Shown one piece after another: positions 54,601 to 63,445 of a stretch of 64,000 bases of DNA; positions within the stretch are counted from its first letter, which is position 1; every line of letters begins with the position of its first letter. The position numbers and the translations under genes were made by a program. Below the pieces are notes generated by a model. The model was not told the DNA's origin. It was given only the letters and a program-made list of their open reading frames with translations, and searched no databases. Source of the stretch: a bacterium (GTDB taxonomy: Bacteria > Bdellovibrionota_C > UBA2361 > RFPC01); NCBI GenBank assembly GCA_030428205.1, contig JAUIBK010000014.1:1-64000 (forward strand), read 5' to 3'.

Positions 54601-54790
54601 GAAACATGACGTTTCAACCGAACCGTAGGTTCGTCGAGCGTGCTCTGCTCGTTCCGGATTGAACGAGTGGAGCTTGCGAGAGGGAGCTGAAGGACAGGAT
54701 GTCCGTAAGCGACCCAGGGACACTTATCGGATTCGAATCTCAAAACAATACTGCGAATCCGATTGAGCTCTGTAAGAGCTCAATTCTCGA
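54601..54790. repeat. Multi-hairpin repeat unit A
   Basis: The 190-bp unit is a chain of short hairpins: GAAAC...GTTTC, GAACC-GTA-GGTTC, GAGC...GCTC, GGACA-GGA-TGTCC, CGGATTCG...CGAATCCG and TTGAGCTC-TGTAA-GAGCTCAA. It is followed by CTCGGGCCTTATTTCC, a near copy of the tRNA-Cys 3' end and flank (CTCGGGCCTTTTTTCC). A second unit begins at 54861. The structure suggests a folded RNA or a hairpin-type mobile element, not a gene. Confidence 0.8.
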
Positions 54791-54860
54791 GCTCGGGCCT
54801 TATTTCCTCACATCCCTCACTTTCATTACGGAAAGATGCGGCAATAAGCGATCTCACTTT

Positions 54861-55049
54861 GAAACAGGATGTTTCTACCGAACCAAAGGTTCGTCGAGCG
54901 GCGATGCTCGTTCCGGATTGAACGAGTGGAGCTTGCGAGAGGGCGCTGGAGGACAGGATGTCCGTAAGCGACCCAGGGACACTTATCGGATTCGAACCTC
55001 AAAACAATACTGCTAAGCCGATTGGGCTCTGTAAGAGCTCAATTCTCTA
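54861..55049. repeat. Multi-hairpin repeat unit B
   Basis: The unit is about 189 bp and largely identical to unit A, with differences concentrated in loops. Its first hairpins read GAAAC-AGGAT-GTTTC and CGAACC-AAA-GGTTCG, so stem bases are kept while loops change. One exception is the CGGATTCG stem, which has decayed (CTAAGCCG). It runs into the inverted repeat at 55047. Confidence 0.8.
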
Positions 55050-55107
55050 GTGCTATGACCAAAAAGTTTTTTCACTTCGTTCAAACCCTTTTTGGCCATA
55101 GCACTAG
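55047..55107. repeat. 20-bp inverted repeat closing the hairpin array
   Basis: Arms at 55047-55066 and 55088-55107 pair over 20 bp with one G-U-type mismatch around a 21-nt loop. On the plus strand there is no U-tract after the right arm. The structure may mark the end of the array or act as a processing or insertion site. Confidence 0.75.
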
Positions 55108-55115
55108 TAGCCCCA

Positions 55116-55225
55116 GTTACTCATATAACGCAAAGTTCAATTCCCTTCGCGTACTTCGCGGCCTTCGCGTTATAAATTTCAAACGATAGAAACTGCAAAC
55201 TCCATGAAAGGATTGCCAGTAAAGG
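55116..55225. repeat. Degenerate third relative of the MITE-like element
   Basis: A GCGAAGTAC-type right arm (CTTCGCGTACTTCGCGG at 55144-55160 and CCTTCGCGTTATAA) is kept, while the left arm is mostly lost. The following bases (AAATTTCA ... ACTGCAAACTCCATGA ... ATTGCC) parallel the sequence after the hairpin in the copies at 4590-4630 and 18216-18256. It is an old copy of the same element. Confidence 0.6.
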
Positions 55226-55260
55226 AATAGCCGGATTCTATGGTTCAAGTAATCGCTGTG

Positions 55261-55509
55261 CTAACTCCCCTTTTTATTAACCACCTTGAGCTTCTTCTCT
55301 GCCCCTTCAAGCAACGCTCTCAACTGACTAATGACGAGCATTCCTCTTTCATACGAAAGGATTGAAGCATCAAGATCGAGAGCCCCTGTTTCCACCTTTT
55401 CTACCAACTCCTCAAGGAGTGAAAGCCCCTGTTCAAAGGATAACGTTTCAATCACCTTGGCTGGATCTTCTGTGGCGAGGAGTTCTTTAAGAGATAATTT
55501 CTTTACCAT
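55261..55509 (-). CDS. xseB: Exodeoxyribonuclease VII small subunit
   Basis: The 82-residue helical protein matches XseB: FEQGLSLLEELVEKVETGALDLDASILSYERGM is the family core. It joins XseA in the nuclease that degrades single-stranded DNA. Its start overlaps the xseA stop by 7 bp, so translation is coupled. Confidence 0.95.
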   Translation of the reverse strand: MVKKLSLKELLATEDPAKVIETLSFEQGLSLLEELVEKVETGALDLDASILSYERGMLVISQLRALLEGAEKKLKVVNKKGS

Positions 55510-56912
55510 GTATCTTCCTTTCTTTTCGAGATAACTGAAGTTTCTACTGTTCCATCAACTAAAGAAAGAGAAAGTTCTCGGTTTTCTTTAATCTGATCTA
55601 CGGAGCGAATAAACCGCGAGCCATCTTTTACAAGTGCAAATCCACGCTGGAGCACTTGTTTCGGATTAATAGAGGAGAGTCGCTTCTCATAAGATCTGAG
55701 CAACTCTGCTTGGCGTTCGAAATATCGTCCTGTTGCCTTTTCTAGGCGGTGCTGGGTGTGGTCTGTCTTCTCTCGTGCCACCTCAAACATCCGCATCGGA
55801 GAGCACCTCTCAAGGCGTAAAGAGCACGAAGCAAGTGCATCTTGACGAGATGTGATACTTGCCCTCACAACTCGACCAAGCTCGCCCGAGACACCATCAA
55901 CACGAGCACGCAGCGTCTCAAGCAGCCTTTGGGGGCGAAGCCCTTCTACTCGAGCTTGGTAGGCTCGCAACTCAAGGTACGCATTTTCTAACTTTCTTCC
56001 CGTAAGCTCTTTCAGTCGAAGTTCAAGCTCATCAACTTGTTGCCCGAGTGGCATAAACCACTCTTCAAGGTCGGAAAGGCGTGTTTCAAGATCGTCAATC
56101 TGAGAGAGGAGATCGTCTCTTCGAGGAACAACCATCTCCCCAGCAGCAGTTGGAGTAGGTGCGCGCACATCTGCTACAAGATCAGAAAGCGCAACGTCAA
56201 CTTCATGACCAACACCAGAGATTACTGGTAGACGAGAGGCATACACTGCACGCGCGACAATCTCTTCATTAAACGCCCAAAGGTCTTCTAAAGAACCACC
56301 ACCACGTCCAACAATCAAGACATCCACAACATCAAGTCGATTAAAGAGTGAGATGGCATCAGCAATCTCTTGAGCGGCCCCCTCACCTTGCACCCGAACA
56401 TCAATCAGATAGACCTGCATCGAAGGCATACGCTCACGGATCTTTGTCATAATGTCATGAATAACAGCGCCTGTTTTTGAAGTTACAACACCCACAGCTC
56501 GGGGAAGAAATGGGAGAGTTCGTTTTCGAGAGGGATCAAAGAGCCCCTCATTTTCAAGCTTTGCCTTAAGCTCTAAATATTTCTGTTGCAACAACCCTTC
56601 ACCAGCCAGGAGCATGCGGTGCACAACAACTTGCAGCCTTCCAGAAACGTTATAGACATTCGGCCTTCCGTGACAGAGTACACTCATACCGGGCTCGGGC
56701 TCAAAGGAGAGAGACGCCGTCGTACCTTTCCACATCACGGCCGAGAGCTGACTCTTATTGTCTTTTAACGTAAAATAGAGATGTCCACTCGCAGCACGAG
56801 TAAGTTGCGAGATCTCTCCCTCAAAGAGAACCTGCGGGACTCCCTCTTTGAGCACCGTATTTATGAGGGTATGAACCTCAGTAATAGATATGTAATGATG
56901 TTGATCACTCAT
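55503..56912 (-). CDS. xseA: Exodeoxyribonuclease VII large subunit
   Basis: The ~469-residue protein begins with an OB fold (ISITEVHTLINTVLKEG, VLFEGEISQLTRAASGHLYFTLKD) and continues into the catalytic domain. The landmarks there are PRAVGVVTSKTGAVIHDI, DVLIVGRGGGSLEDLWAFN, and PVISGVGHEVDVALSDLVADVRAPTPTAAGE. A long coiled coil and the C-terminal RGFALVKD segment follow. ATG 56912 is used because it gives the normal length; the frame is open to a TTG at 56975, close to the divergent gene start. xseB follows with overlap. Confidence 0.95.
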   Translation of the reverse strand: MSDQHHYISITEVHTLINTVLKEGVPQVLFEGEISQLTRAASGHLYFTLKDNKSQLSAVMWKGTTASLSFEPEPGMSVLCHGRPNVYNVSGRLQVVVHRMLLAGEGLLQQKYLELKAKLENEGLFDPSRKRTLPFLPRAVGVVTSKTGAVIHDIMTKIRERMPSMQVYLIDVRVQGEGAAQEIADAISLFNRLDVVDVLIVGRGGGSLEDLWAFNEEIVARAVYASRLPVISGVGHEVDVALSDLVADVRAPTPTAAGEMVVPRRDDLLSQIDDLETRLSDLEEWFMPLGQQVDELELRLKELTGRKLENAYLELRAYQARVEGLRPQRLLETLRARVDGVSGELGRVVRASITSRQDALASCSLRLERCSPMRMFEVAREKTDHTQHRLEKATGRYFERQAELLRSYEKRLSSINPKQVLQRGFALVKDGSRFIRSVDQIKENRELSLSLVDGTVETSVISKRKEDTW

Positions 56913-56978
56913 AGAGAAAGAGACATCGTCCGTACTCAGACTGAGAGATGACACTACCTTAGGATTTTTAAGCAATCA

Positions 56979-57893
56979 ATGTTAAACGAATCCGTTTTTC
57001 AAGAACTCCAACAAGCCCACGAAAATAGTGAGCTGGCCCATAGGCGCTGGAAAATTGCGCTCTATACTCTGCCTATTGACCTTGTGGTTTTTGCCTTCCT
57101 GTCAGAAACAAATAACCTTCCTACAGCTGATATAGAGGTTGTTCGACTAGCGCTTTCTCTCTCTCTTGTACTTGGCCTCTTTGCCGCCTTTCGAGAGTAT
57201 TTTCTCGATCTCATTCTCCAACTGCAGGGCTTTCGAAATCGAATTGAAACAGTACATTCGAATTACCCCTACCTCATCTCCATCGTTGTCGCTGGTGCCA
57301 TACTCGTGGATCTCGCCATGCAGCTCAGTCAACTAGGCAAAATTCCTGTCTTCTTCCTCTTTCTTGTTGCCGCGTTTCTCTTCCCTAAATGGCTACGGAG
57401 TGTAGTCAAACAAGCTATGTTGCGTAAACAAAATAAAAAACAAAGAGCGACCTGGACAATTAACGCGCAGATCTTTCTCCTCATCACCGTTTCAATTATG
57501 CTTGCAAGGCTCCCTGGCCTGATCGCTGCATTCGGGCTAAGCCTTACGAGTGGCTCGCTCACTTCCATGCTTCTCTACTGGGCGCTCTCACTTCTTCTGC
57601 TGCTTGCTGCAGAGCCTCACGAAGATCACTTTATCATCTGCTGTAAGAGGTGTGGTCAAAGGGCGAGCAGAGCATTTAAAAACACTTTTTCCTGCCCACG
57701 GTGTGAACAACTCGGATTTCGCGCACCTGCGAACCTGCTCAAAGCGAAGCAAACCGCTCCTTCTACGGGAGCTACTTTTTCTTGGCAATCACGCTTACCT
57801 GAGAAGTGGCGAAAACCTGCTGAGCTTTTCTTGCGGACAATCCTCAAGGATGAGCGCGAAGACAATGCTAAGAAAACGCCAAAGAAGAATTAA
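56979..57893 (+). CDS. Hypothetical membrane protein with C-terminal zinc ribbon
   Basis: The 304-residue protein has about six to seven hydrophobic segments in residues ~25-210. A soluble tail follows with two Cys pairs (CKRCGQ and CPRCEQ, ~222-243) spaced as in a zinc ribbon. The ending is very basic. Membrane segments fused to a small zinc ribbon occur in proteins of unknown role; no family is identified. It is divergent from xseA with little promoter space. The 247 bp after its stop hold a short GCCG...CGGC hairpin and no gene. Confidence 0.7.
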   Translation: MLNESVFQELQQAHENSELAHRRWKIALYTLPIDLVVFAFLSETNNLPTADIEVVRLALSLSLVLGLFAAFREYFLDLILQLQGFRNRIETVHSNYPYLISIVVAGAILVDLAMQLSQLGKIPVFFLFLVAAFLFPKWLRSVVKQAMLRKQNKKQRATWTINAQIFLLITVSIMLARLPGLIAAFGLSLTSGSLTSMLLYWALSLLLLLAAEPHEDHFIICCKRCGQRASRAFKNTFSCPRCEQLGFRAPANLLKAKQTAPSTGATFSWQSRLPEKWRKPAELFLRTILKDEREDNAKKTPKKN

Positions 57894-58140
57894 CCTCTCT
57901 ACTGAACACATATCAAGCCGCCCTCGGGGACGGCGCACCGAACAAATATACCCCAACAGAGTAACGACATTCGGCTTAAATTCAGAGAAATACTTTTGAA
58001 ACAACAGAGTATGGCCGTAGTAGAGTGGCCCGGAAACCCCGCATTGTTTACCCAAAGATCTGGAAAGCCTGCTTTGAGAACATAAAAAAGAAAGCGAAGC
58101 GAGGCCTCAGCCAAAAAAGCTCACTCCAAGAGAACCCGGG

Positions 58141-60471
58141 CTAAGCCTTTGGGATAAAGTCCTTTAGCTTCGGCCAAAATCTACTTTTCGCCACTCGTGA
58201 AGATACTCTTTGGCGCTGCTCTTCCGGAGAATGAGATAAAACGCCTTCATAAGGAAAATCCCAGTGTTCTGCCGCAAGGGGCTGGCGAAGCACCTGAAGA
58301 AGCCTTCCATCACGCGCAAACAACATTACCTTCAAAACCGGCTTTCCTTCAAGGTCGTTTGACGAAAGCTCAGGAGCACAATGCACTTCTTCTTGAATCC
58401 ATCCTGACCTACGTGGATAAGGTTTCAGCAGTTCAGAAAAGGATAATTGAGAAATAGTACCTGGTAGTACAACCTTCGCTTCTTGCTCCTCTTCTCGACC
58501 CTCAGAAGAAACTATCTCCGTGTAAAGCGTTAAGGTTTCTTCGGGAGGAGCGCCACAATCAAGATCGAGCCGAAAGGTTGCTTTTACATCACCACCAAGA
58601 AGCCCTCCTGTGGTCACCATATCGGAGATATATGCTGGAGATCGGGGCTTTGGGATCGGAGCCATTGGAGCATCATACGGGGGAGCGTCAACAAGCTGTT
58701 CGACAACATGCAGCTGAACACCTTGAGTATCAAGTAACGAAGCGGTTACAAGGAGATTTTTCTGTGCCCCGACAGGAATATGAGACGGTGCGGGATAAAG
58801 AGAAAGGATCTCTTGAACTCCATAACACCCCACAAGTGTTTGCCCAGAATCTTCACCAGGGAGAAAGTGCAATAAGCGCGTGAGTCGTTTCTGGCCTCCC
58901 TCGAGAGCTATCTCAATCTTCAAGCCGTATGGCAATTCACTTGAAACAGGCGAATCGACCTGGCAGCAAACACGAAATGCTTTCGTACTTCCAAAAGGAA
59001 AGAGTGGATCAATCGTAAGATCGGCGATCTGATGCAAACTTTCACTGCATAAAACGTCACGTGTCTTCTGCCATGTTTGAGCAGCTGGCGCACATAATAC
59101 ATGAGAAAAGAAATGCGGGGGCACAAGCTCTTGAGCACCACAAACAACCCGACCATCATCAGTTCGCACAAGAAGCTCTACAAAGAAGGGCTGCTTTTGA
59201 TGAGAAACAGAGTCAAGCTGAGCGGCACACAGTGGTAATTCAAGATCAACAGGTGAAAGGACAGAACAGGAAGATGAAGGAGACAACAGGCATGATGTCG
59301 TCAAGCGTCCTTTGCTATCAGCAAACTCGGGCAGAGCACTCGTAACAGGCACTCCCTCGTCATCAAGCAAGCGACACTCTATGAGAAGTGACCTGCTTGT
59401 TTCAGCAAAGACTCTTAACTCACTTCGCACACGGAGAGTATCGATCGGATCATGTCCTACGCTATGAGTACACCGTTCAACTCGAGTATGAAGAAAGCCT
59501 GTACGAGTCACTGGATCCTCTCTCCAATATCCAAGTTGCTGAGGGCTTGAGATTGGAGACACATTTCCCTGAGGTGATGGCACAGAGAAGGAAGTATCAC
59601 TCTGGCACCGTGCAAGCTCATGACCTTTGCGGTTTCGAACACGGACAGTGACATTAACTTTTTGCTTGCCAGATTGAAGTTTGAGTGCTGCATATGGCAC
59701 AAAAAGTCGGACTTCATCGACAAAAAGCTCTTGGCTGTTGGGCCTCAAAGGAAGAACTGAAACAAACGAGCGCGAGACCTCTCTTGGGAACGGCGTACCT
59801 GACGCATCGAGATACGACCAAGCCTCCCAGCCAGGCGCTACTTCGACCGGGCCTTTCCCCGTTGAAAGGGTAGTTTCCGCCCAAAGCACTTCACCAGCTC
59901 TTCCTTTCCAACACTGTGAGGTACAGACAAACATTCCAGGCACACCTGAGAGTGACGCGTCGTGTTCAAGGCGGAGAGAAAAAACCTCGTCGTCCAGTTT
60001 GAGAGCGTCTTTGACATCAACGCCTCTTGCTTCTTGCAAAGCAAGGTAAGCCTCTCGCACAGAGAGTCGAGTAGTGTACCACCGCAAAAAAGCACGAGCT
60101 GAATGGAGTCCAATGATCTGTTTTGCGGCGTCTCGATTCTCCAAAAGGGTGCTTGGTTGATACCCACCAAGAAACTCAAAGAGCTCTCCAAGTTGCTGAC
60201 GTTGTACAGGGCCAGCACCCAACGACTTGAGAAAGCGTGGAATCCCAATTTCAAGATCATATGTACCAGATTCACGAGCAACAATTTGCTCAAACAGCTT
60301 TCGCCACTGAGAGAGCTCAAACTTGGAAGTGTGCGCTTCGGAAATAAGAGGTGTGAGATCGGGGAACGACGTTCTTCCACGATCACTTACAAGAGAAGCT
60401 CCTCGCGCATCAGGGAGCTGAACAATCTTGCTCCGTGAGTTCGTATTACCACTATCTTCTGCTGTGTTCAT
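58141..60471 (-). CDS. Large hypothetical cytoplasmic protein
   Basis: The 776-residue protein has no signal peptide, membrane segment or recognised domain. A helical N-terminal part (~50-180, with YQPSTLLENRDAAKQ) precedes a long beta-rich region of apparently repeated ~100-residue units containing many Cys and Leu-Leu-Val strands. Composition and codon use match the neighbours, and the start ATG is followed by a hydrophilic stretch. It stands alone between convergent and gene-free regions. A structural or scaffold role is only a guess. Confidence 0.7.
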   Translation of the reverse strand: MNTAEDSGNTNSRSKIVQLPDARGASLVSDRGRTSFPDLTPLISEAHTSKFELSQWRKLFEQIVARESGTYDLEIGIPRFLKSLGAGPVQRQQLGELFEFLGGYQPSTLLENRDAAKQIIGLHSARAFLRWYTTRLSVREAYLALQEARGVDVKDALKLDDEVFSLRLEHDASLSGVPGMFVCTSQCWKGRAGEVLWAETTLSTGKGPVEVAPGWEAWSYLDASGTPFPREVSRSFVSVLPLRPNSQELFVDEVRLFVPYAALKLQSGKQKVNVTVRVRNRKGHELARCQSDTSFSVPSPQGNVSPISSPQQLGYWREDPVTRTGFLHTRVERCTHSVGHDPIDTLRVRSELRVFAETSRSLLIECRLLDDEGVPVTSALPEFADSKGRLTTSCLLSPSSSCSVLSPVDLELPLCAAQLDSVSHQKQPFFVELLVRTDDGRVVCGAQELVPPHFFSHVLCAPAAQTWQKTRDVLCSESLHQIADLTIDPLFPFGSTKAFRVCCQVDSPVSSELPYGLKIEIALEGGQKRLTRLLHFLPGEDSGQTLVGCYGVQEILSLYPAPSHIPVGAQKNLLVTASLLDTQGVQLHVVEQLVDAPPYDAPMAPIPKPRSPAYISDMVTTGGLLGGDVKATFRLDLDCGAPPEETLTLYTEIVSSEGREEEQEAKVVLPGTISQLSFSELLKPYPRRSGWIQEEVHCAPELSSNDLEGKPVLKVMLFARDGRLLQVLRQPLAAEHWDFPYEGVLSHSPEEQRQRVSSRVAKSRFWPKLKDFIPKA

Positions 60472-60528
60472 TAGAGAGAGAGTATCTCATCCCCGCATTG
60501 AAGTTAAGTCAATTTGACTGTTATTCTC

Positions 60529-60719
60529 TAACCTTGCGCGTGAACTTGAACATCTCTACCCCCCGCAAATAAAAATGCCTGACTCCAATCAGCATCAGCA
60601 CTTCTTGAACCACGGAGAACACGGCGAGCACGGAGAATTTCACGGAGGGGTTTTCTCTCTCCGTGAAGTCCTCCGAGAGCTCCGCGTACTCCGTGGTTGG
60701 AGGTTCACGCACAAGGTTA
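60529..60719. repeat. MITE-like element with CACGGAG palindrome
   Basis: 17-bp ends at 60529-60545 and 60703-60719 are inverted repeats with one mismatch. Inside, arms at 60608-60646 and 60660-60698 pair at 31 of 39 positions and consist of 9-bp steps (CACGGAGAA). The layout, ends plus nested 9-bp-periodic palindrome, repeats that of the element at 17979-18321 with unrelated bases. The end sequence also recurs near 18332-18347. Confidence 0.8.
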
Positions 60720-60761
60720 TGGGATTACTAAAGAAACTCCTTAACCTTGTGGCTCTGGGGA

Positions 60762-60839
60762 TATACCAGGCGCAAATCAAAATCCCGGACGAAAGTGCTG
60801 ACTCACAAGTCTTCCTGATTTTGATTTACACCCGGTATA
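60762..60839. repeat. 23-bp inverted repeat
   Basis: TATACCAGGCGCAAATCAAA and the bases that follow to 60784 match the reverse complement of 60817-60839 at 20 of 23 positions. The rest of the gap to 61028 contains the GCCGGGGG segment shared with position 162 and no gene. The whole 60472-61028 stretch appears to be built of such elements. Confidence 0.7.
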
Positions 60840-61028
60840 GGGCTGTATCTTCCCTCGACTCGGCTGAGCTCGTCGCAGGCCGGGGGATGCTCCCCGCCCT
60901 CGGTGCTCAATGAACCGGGAATTTCAAGTGCGGGGAGTATAACTCATCCCTCGATTGACATTCGATGGCTAGAATCGTAAAAATCTCTTAGAAAAGAGCG
61001 ACTTACTACCCCCTACAAGGACTCCAGC

Positions 61029-62333
61029 ATGGCCATAGAAATTAAAATGCCCCAACTGAGTGACACCATGGACTCAGGCAAAATTCTCTCGTGGAACAAG
61101 CAAGAGGGCGACGCCATTGATCGCGGAGATGTTCTCGCTGAAGTTGAGACTGATAAAGCCAACCTCGAGATTGAATCATTCCATAAGGGAGTCCTTTTAA
61201 AGATCATCACTGGAGCAAACGACTCTGCCAACGTCGGCGATGTAATTGCCTACATCGGTGAAGCAGGAGAATCTATAGAAGACACCTCTAACACCGCACC
61301 GAAAGAGAGCTCTAACGTAGCCCCCGAACCAACACCAGCACCGGCTCCTGAAGTTGAAGCAGCCCCTACTGCTACGCCGACCCCTAGCCACTCAATCTCG
61401 TCAACAAACGGCTCATCCTCAGGGAGAATTAAAGCCTCTCCGCTAGCAAAACAGATGGCAGCACAAAAAAATATCCCTCTTCACACCGTAACTGGGAGTG
61501 GCCCTCAGGGGCGGATCGTTAAACGTGATATTGAGCAGCTTGAGTCTTCTTCTCCTCAAAGTGTTACGACTCCACAACCAGCGCCAGCGGCGCCCACCCC
61601 GCAGCCTGCGGCTGCTCGTCCTCAACCAACTGCACCTGCAATGAGCACCTCGCCCAGCTCCGTCCCATTTTCTAAGATGCGCGACACCATCGCTCGTAGG
61701 ATGCAAGAGAGCGTGCGAGAAGCCCCTCACTTCTACGTGACAACATCTATTCGCATGGATGAAGTCATCAGGCTCAGAAAGAAACTCAAGCAGCGCCCTG
61801 AATTTGAACGGCTGAGCATCAACCACTTTATCATCAAAGCTGCCGCCTACGGCATCGCCCAAGAGCCGCGCGTAAATCGCGCTGTTCGCAATGACACCGA
61901 GACCTACGATCCCGGTGAAATTAATATCGGTATGATTACCGCTATCGAAGACGGACTCCTGATTCCTGTGCTCCGTCAAGCCGATCGCATGTCTCTCCAA
62001 GACGTGGCTTTTGAAGCAAATGCAGCTATCGAGCGAGCACGAGCAGGTCGCCCCACATCAGCCGATCTGACTGGAGGCACCTTCAGTATCTCTAATATGG
62101 GAATGTTTGATGTTGAGAACTTCACTGCTATAATTAACCCAGGCCAAGGATCTGTACTTGCAGTGAGCTCTTCAAAAGAACAGCCTATCGTTGAGAACGG
62201 TCAAATTATTATTGGCAACATGATGAAGGCGACCATATCCGTGGATCACCGCATTATTGATGGAGTAATGGCTGGCAATTTTCTCAAGGCTTTTCGCGAA
62301 GCACTCGAATGCCCTGCTCTGATGCTCGTCTAA
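61029..62333 (+). CDS. Dihydrolipoamide acyltransferase (E2 of a 2-oxoacid dehydrogenase)
   Basis: The 434-residue protein begins with one lipoyl domain (residues 1-80, lipoyl Lys in ETDKANLE near 43). A Pro/Ala-rich linker leads to a peripheral-subunit-binding domain (ASPLAKQMAAQKNIPLHTV, GPQGRIVKRDIE, ~137-172), a second linker, and the catalytic domain (DHRIIDGVMAGNFL, active His-Asp near 400). It is the core of the pyruvate (or a related) dehydrogenase complex. E1 and E3 genes are absent here. lipA follows after 20 bp, so the lipoyl acceptor and a lipoyl-making enzyme are co-expressed. PDH is likeliest by the lipoyl-site form. Confidence 0.93.
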   Translation: MAIEIKMPQLSDTMDSGKILSWNKQEGDAIDRGDVLAEVETDKANLEIESFHKGVLLKIITGANDSANVGDVIAYIGEAGESIEDTSNTAPKESSNVAPEPTPAPAPEVEAAPTATPTPSHSISSTNGSSSGRIKASPLAKQMAAQKNIPLHTVTGSGPQGRIVKRDIEQLESSSPQSVTTPQPAPAAPTPQPAAARPQPTAPAMSTSPSSVPFSKMRDTIARRMQESVREAPHFYVTTSIRMDEVIRLRKKLKQRPEFERLSINHFIIKAAAYGIAQEPRVNRAVRNDTETYDPGEINIGMITAIEDGLLIPVLRQADRMSLQDVAFEANAAIERARAGRPTSADLTGGTFSISNMGMFDVENFTAIINPGQGSVLAVSSSKEQPIVENGQIIIGNMMKATISVDHRIIDGVMAGNFLKAFREALECPALMLV

Positions 62334-62352
62334 GACCCATAGAGGAAACACC

Positions 62353-63288
62353 ATGCCTGTTAAAGTTCCCCGCAAACAACAAGTCATGAAAGAACGGCTT
62401 GTGAAACCGAACTGGCTTAAAGTCAAAGCCCCAGGATCACCAGAGTATCTTGAGACCCGACAGATTGTTAAAGATCTTGCCCTGAATACAGTATGTGAAG
62501 AGGCGCACTGTCCCAACATCGGAGAGTGTTGGGCGCACAGAACCGCTACCTTCATGATCATGGGAGAGCTGTGTACAAGACGGTGTCACTTTTGCTCAGT
62601 GAAAGACGGCAACGAAGACAACCTGCAGCCACTCGACTCACTCGAACCTCATCGCGTCGGTATGGCAGTAAAAAAACTCGGTCTCAAACACGCTGTCATC
62701 ACCTCAGTAGATCGTGACGATGTTGATGACTTTGGTGCAGGTCACTATGCACGCACCGTTGAGAGCATCCACCGCCATGCCCCAGGCTGTAAAGTAGAGC
62801 TCCTTATCCCTGATATGATGGGTTCCCAAGAGGATCTCGCTACAATCATGAAGACAGGCGTAGATGTACTTAACCACAACGTAGAAACAGTTCCGCGCCT
62901 CTACCGGAAAGTCCGCCCGAATGCTGGCTACATCCGCTCTTTGAGCATTCTACGCTGGGCCAAAGAGATGGATCCCACTACAAAAACAAAATCCGGTATC
63001 ATGGTCGGCCTCGGGGAAAAGAAAGATGAGGTACTCGCTCTCATGGATGATCTTCGTGCCTGTAACGTAGACATCATGACAATCGGTCAATATTTACGCC
63101 CTACAGCAAAGCAACTTCCTGTACGGGAGTTCATTACCCCAGAAGAATTCGATGAATACCGCGAAGAAGGCCTCAAGCGTGGATTCTCCTTTGTTGAATC
63201 AGGTGCACTTGTACGAAGTTCCTACCATGCCTGGAAGCACACCAGCCCCCCTGAGCCCGAGGACATCATCAAAAGAGCTGCTTCTTAG
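62353..63288 (+). CDS. lipA: Lipoyl synthase
   Basis: The 311-residue radical SAM enzyme inserts two sulfurs into octanoyl groups on lipoyl domains. Both iron-sulfur motifs are present: the auxiliary cluster CEEAHCPNIGEC and the radical SAM CTRRCHFC. NHNVETVPRLYRKVRP and the C-terminal SYHAWKH complete the family pattern; the final RSS-type Ser is seen in VRSSYHA. AGAGGAAACACC precedes the ATG. It follows the E2 gene, whose lipoyl domain it would serve. lipB is not in the window. Confidence 0.97.
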   Translation: MPVKVPRKQQVMKERLVKPNWLKVKAPGSPEYLETRQIVKDLALNTVCEEAHCPNIGECWAHRTATFMIMGELCTRRCHFCSVKDGNEDNLQPLDSLEPHRVGMAVKKLGLKHAVITSVDRDDVDDFGAGHYARTVESIHRHAPGCKVELLIPDMMGSQEDLATIMKTGVDVLNHNVETVPRLYRKVRPNAGYIRSLSILRWAKEMDPTTKTKSGIMVGLGEKKDEVLALMDDLRACNVDIMTIGQYLRPTAKQLPVREFITPEEFDEYREEGLKRGFSFVESGALVRSSYHAWKHTSPPEPEDIIKRAAS

Positions 63289-63335
63289 CGATCTGGCGAC
63301 ATCTTACAATGAAATGCTATAGTTAGCCCTACCAA

Positions 63336-63400
63336 GCGAACTTCACAATGGCTCTCTACACTTCATCTGCTCCGTTGTGTTGCGGCATTTTGAAGTTCGC
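63336..63400. repeat. Short inverted repeat after lipA
   Basis: GCGAACTTCA at 63336-63345 and TGAAGTTCGC at 63391-63400 pair across 45 bases. No U-tract follows. It lies between lipA and the last gene and could be a weak terminator or the end of another small element. Confidence 0.55.
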
Positions 63401-63445
63401 CTAGCAATACACTCCATACTTTTGTCACACCAGTAGTGTCTATCA

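Noticed and set aside
54699-55016. 105-codon open frame in the hairpin array
   Set aside because: It crosses repeated non-coding hairpins and has no start signal or protein-like pattern.
60575-60913. 112-codon open frame starting MPDSNQHQHF
   Set aside because: It is a translation of the CACGGAG palindrome (HGEHGEHGE) and the following inverted repeat, not a gene.
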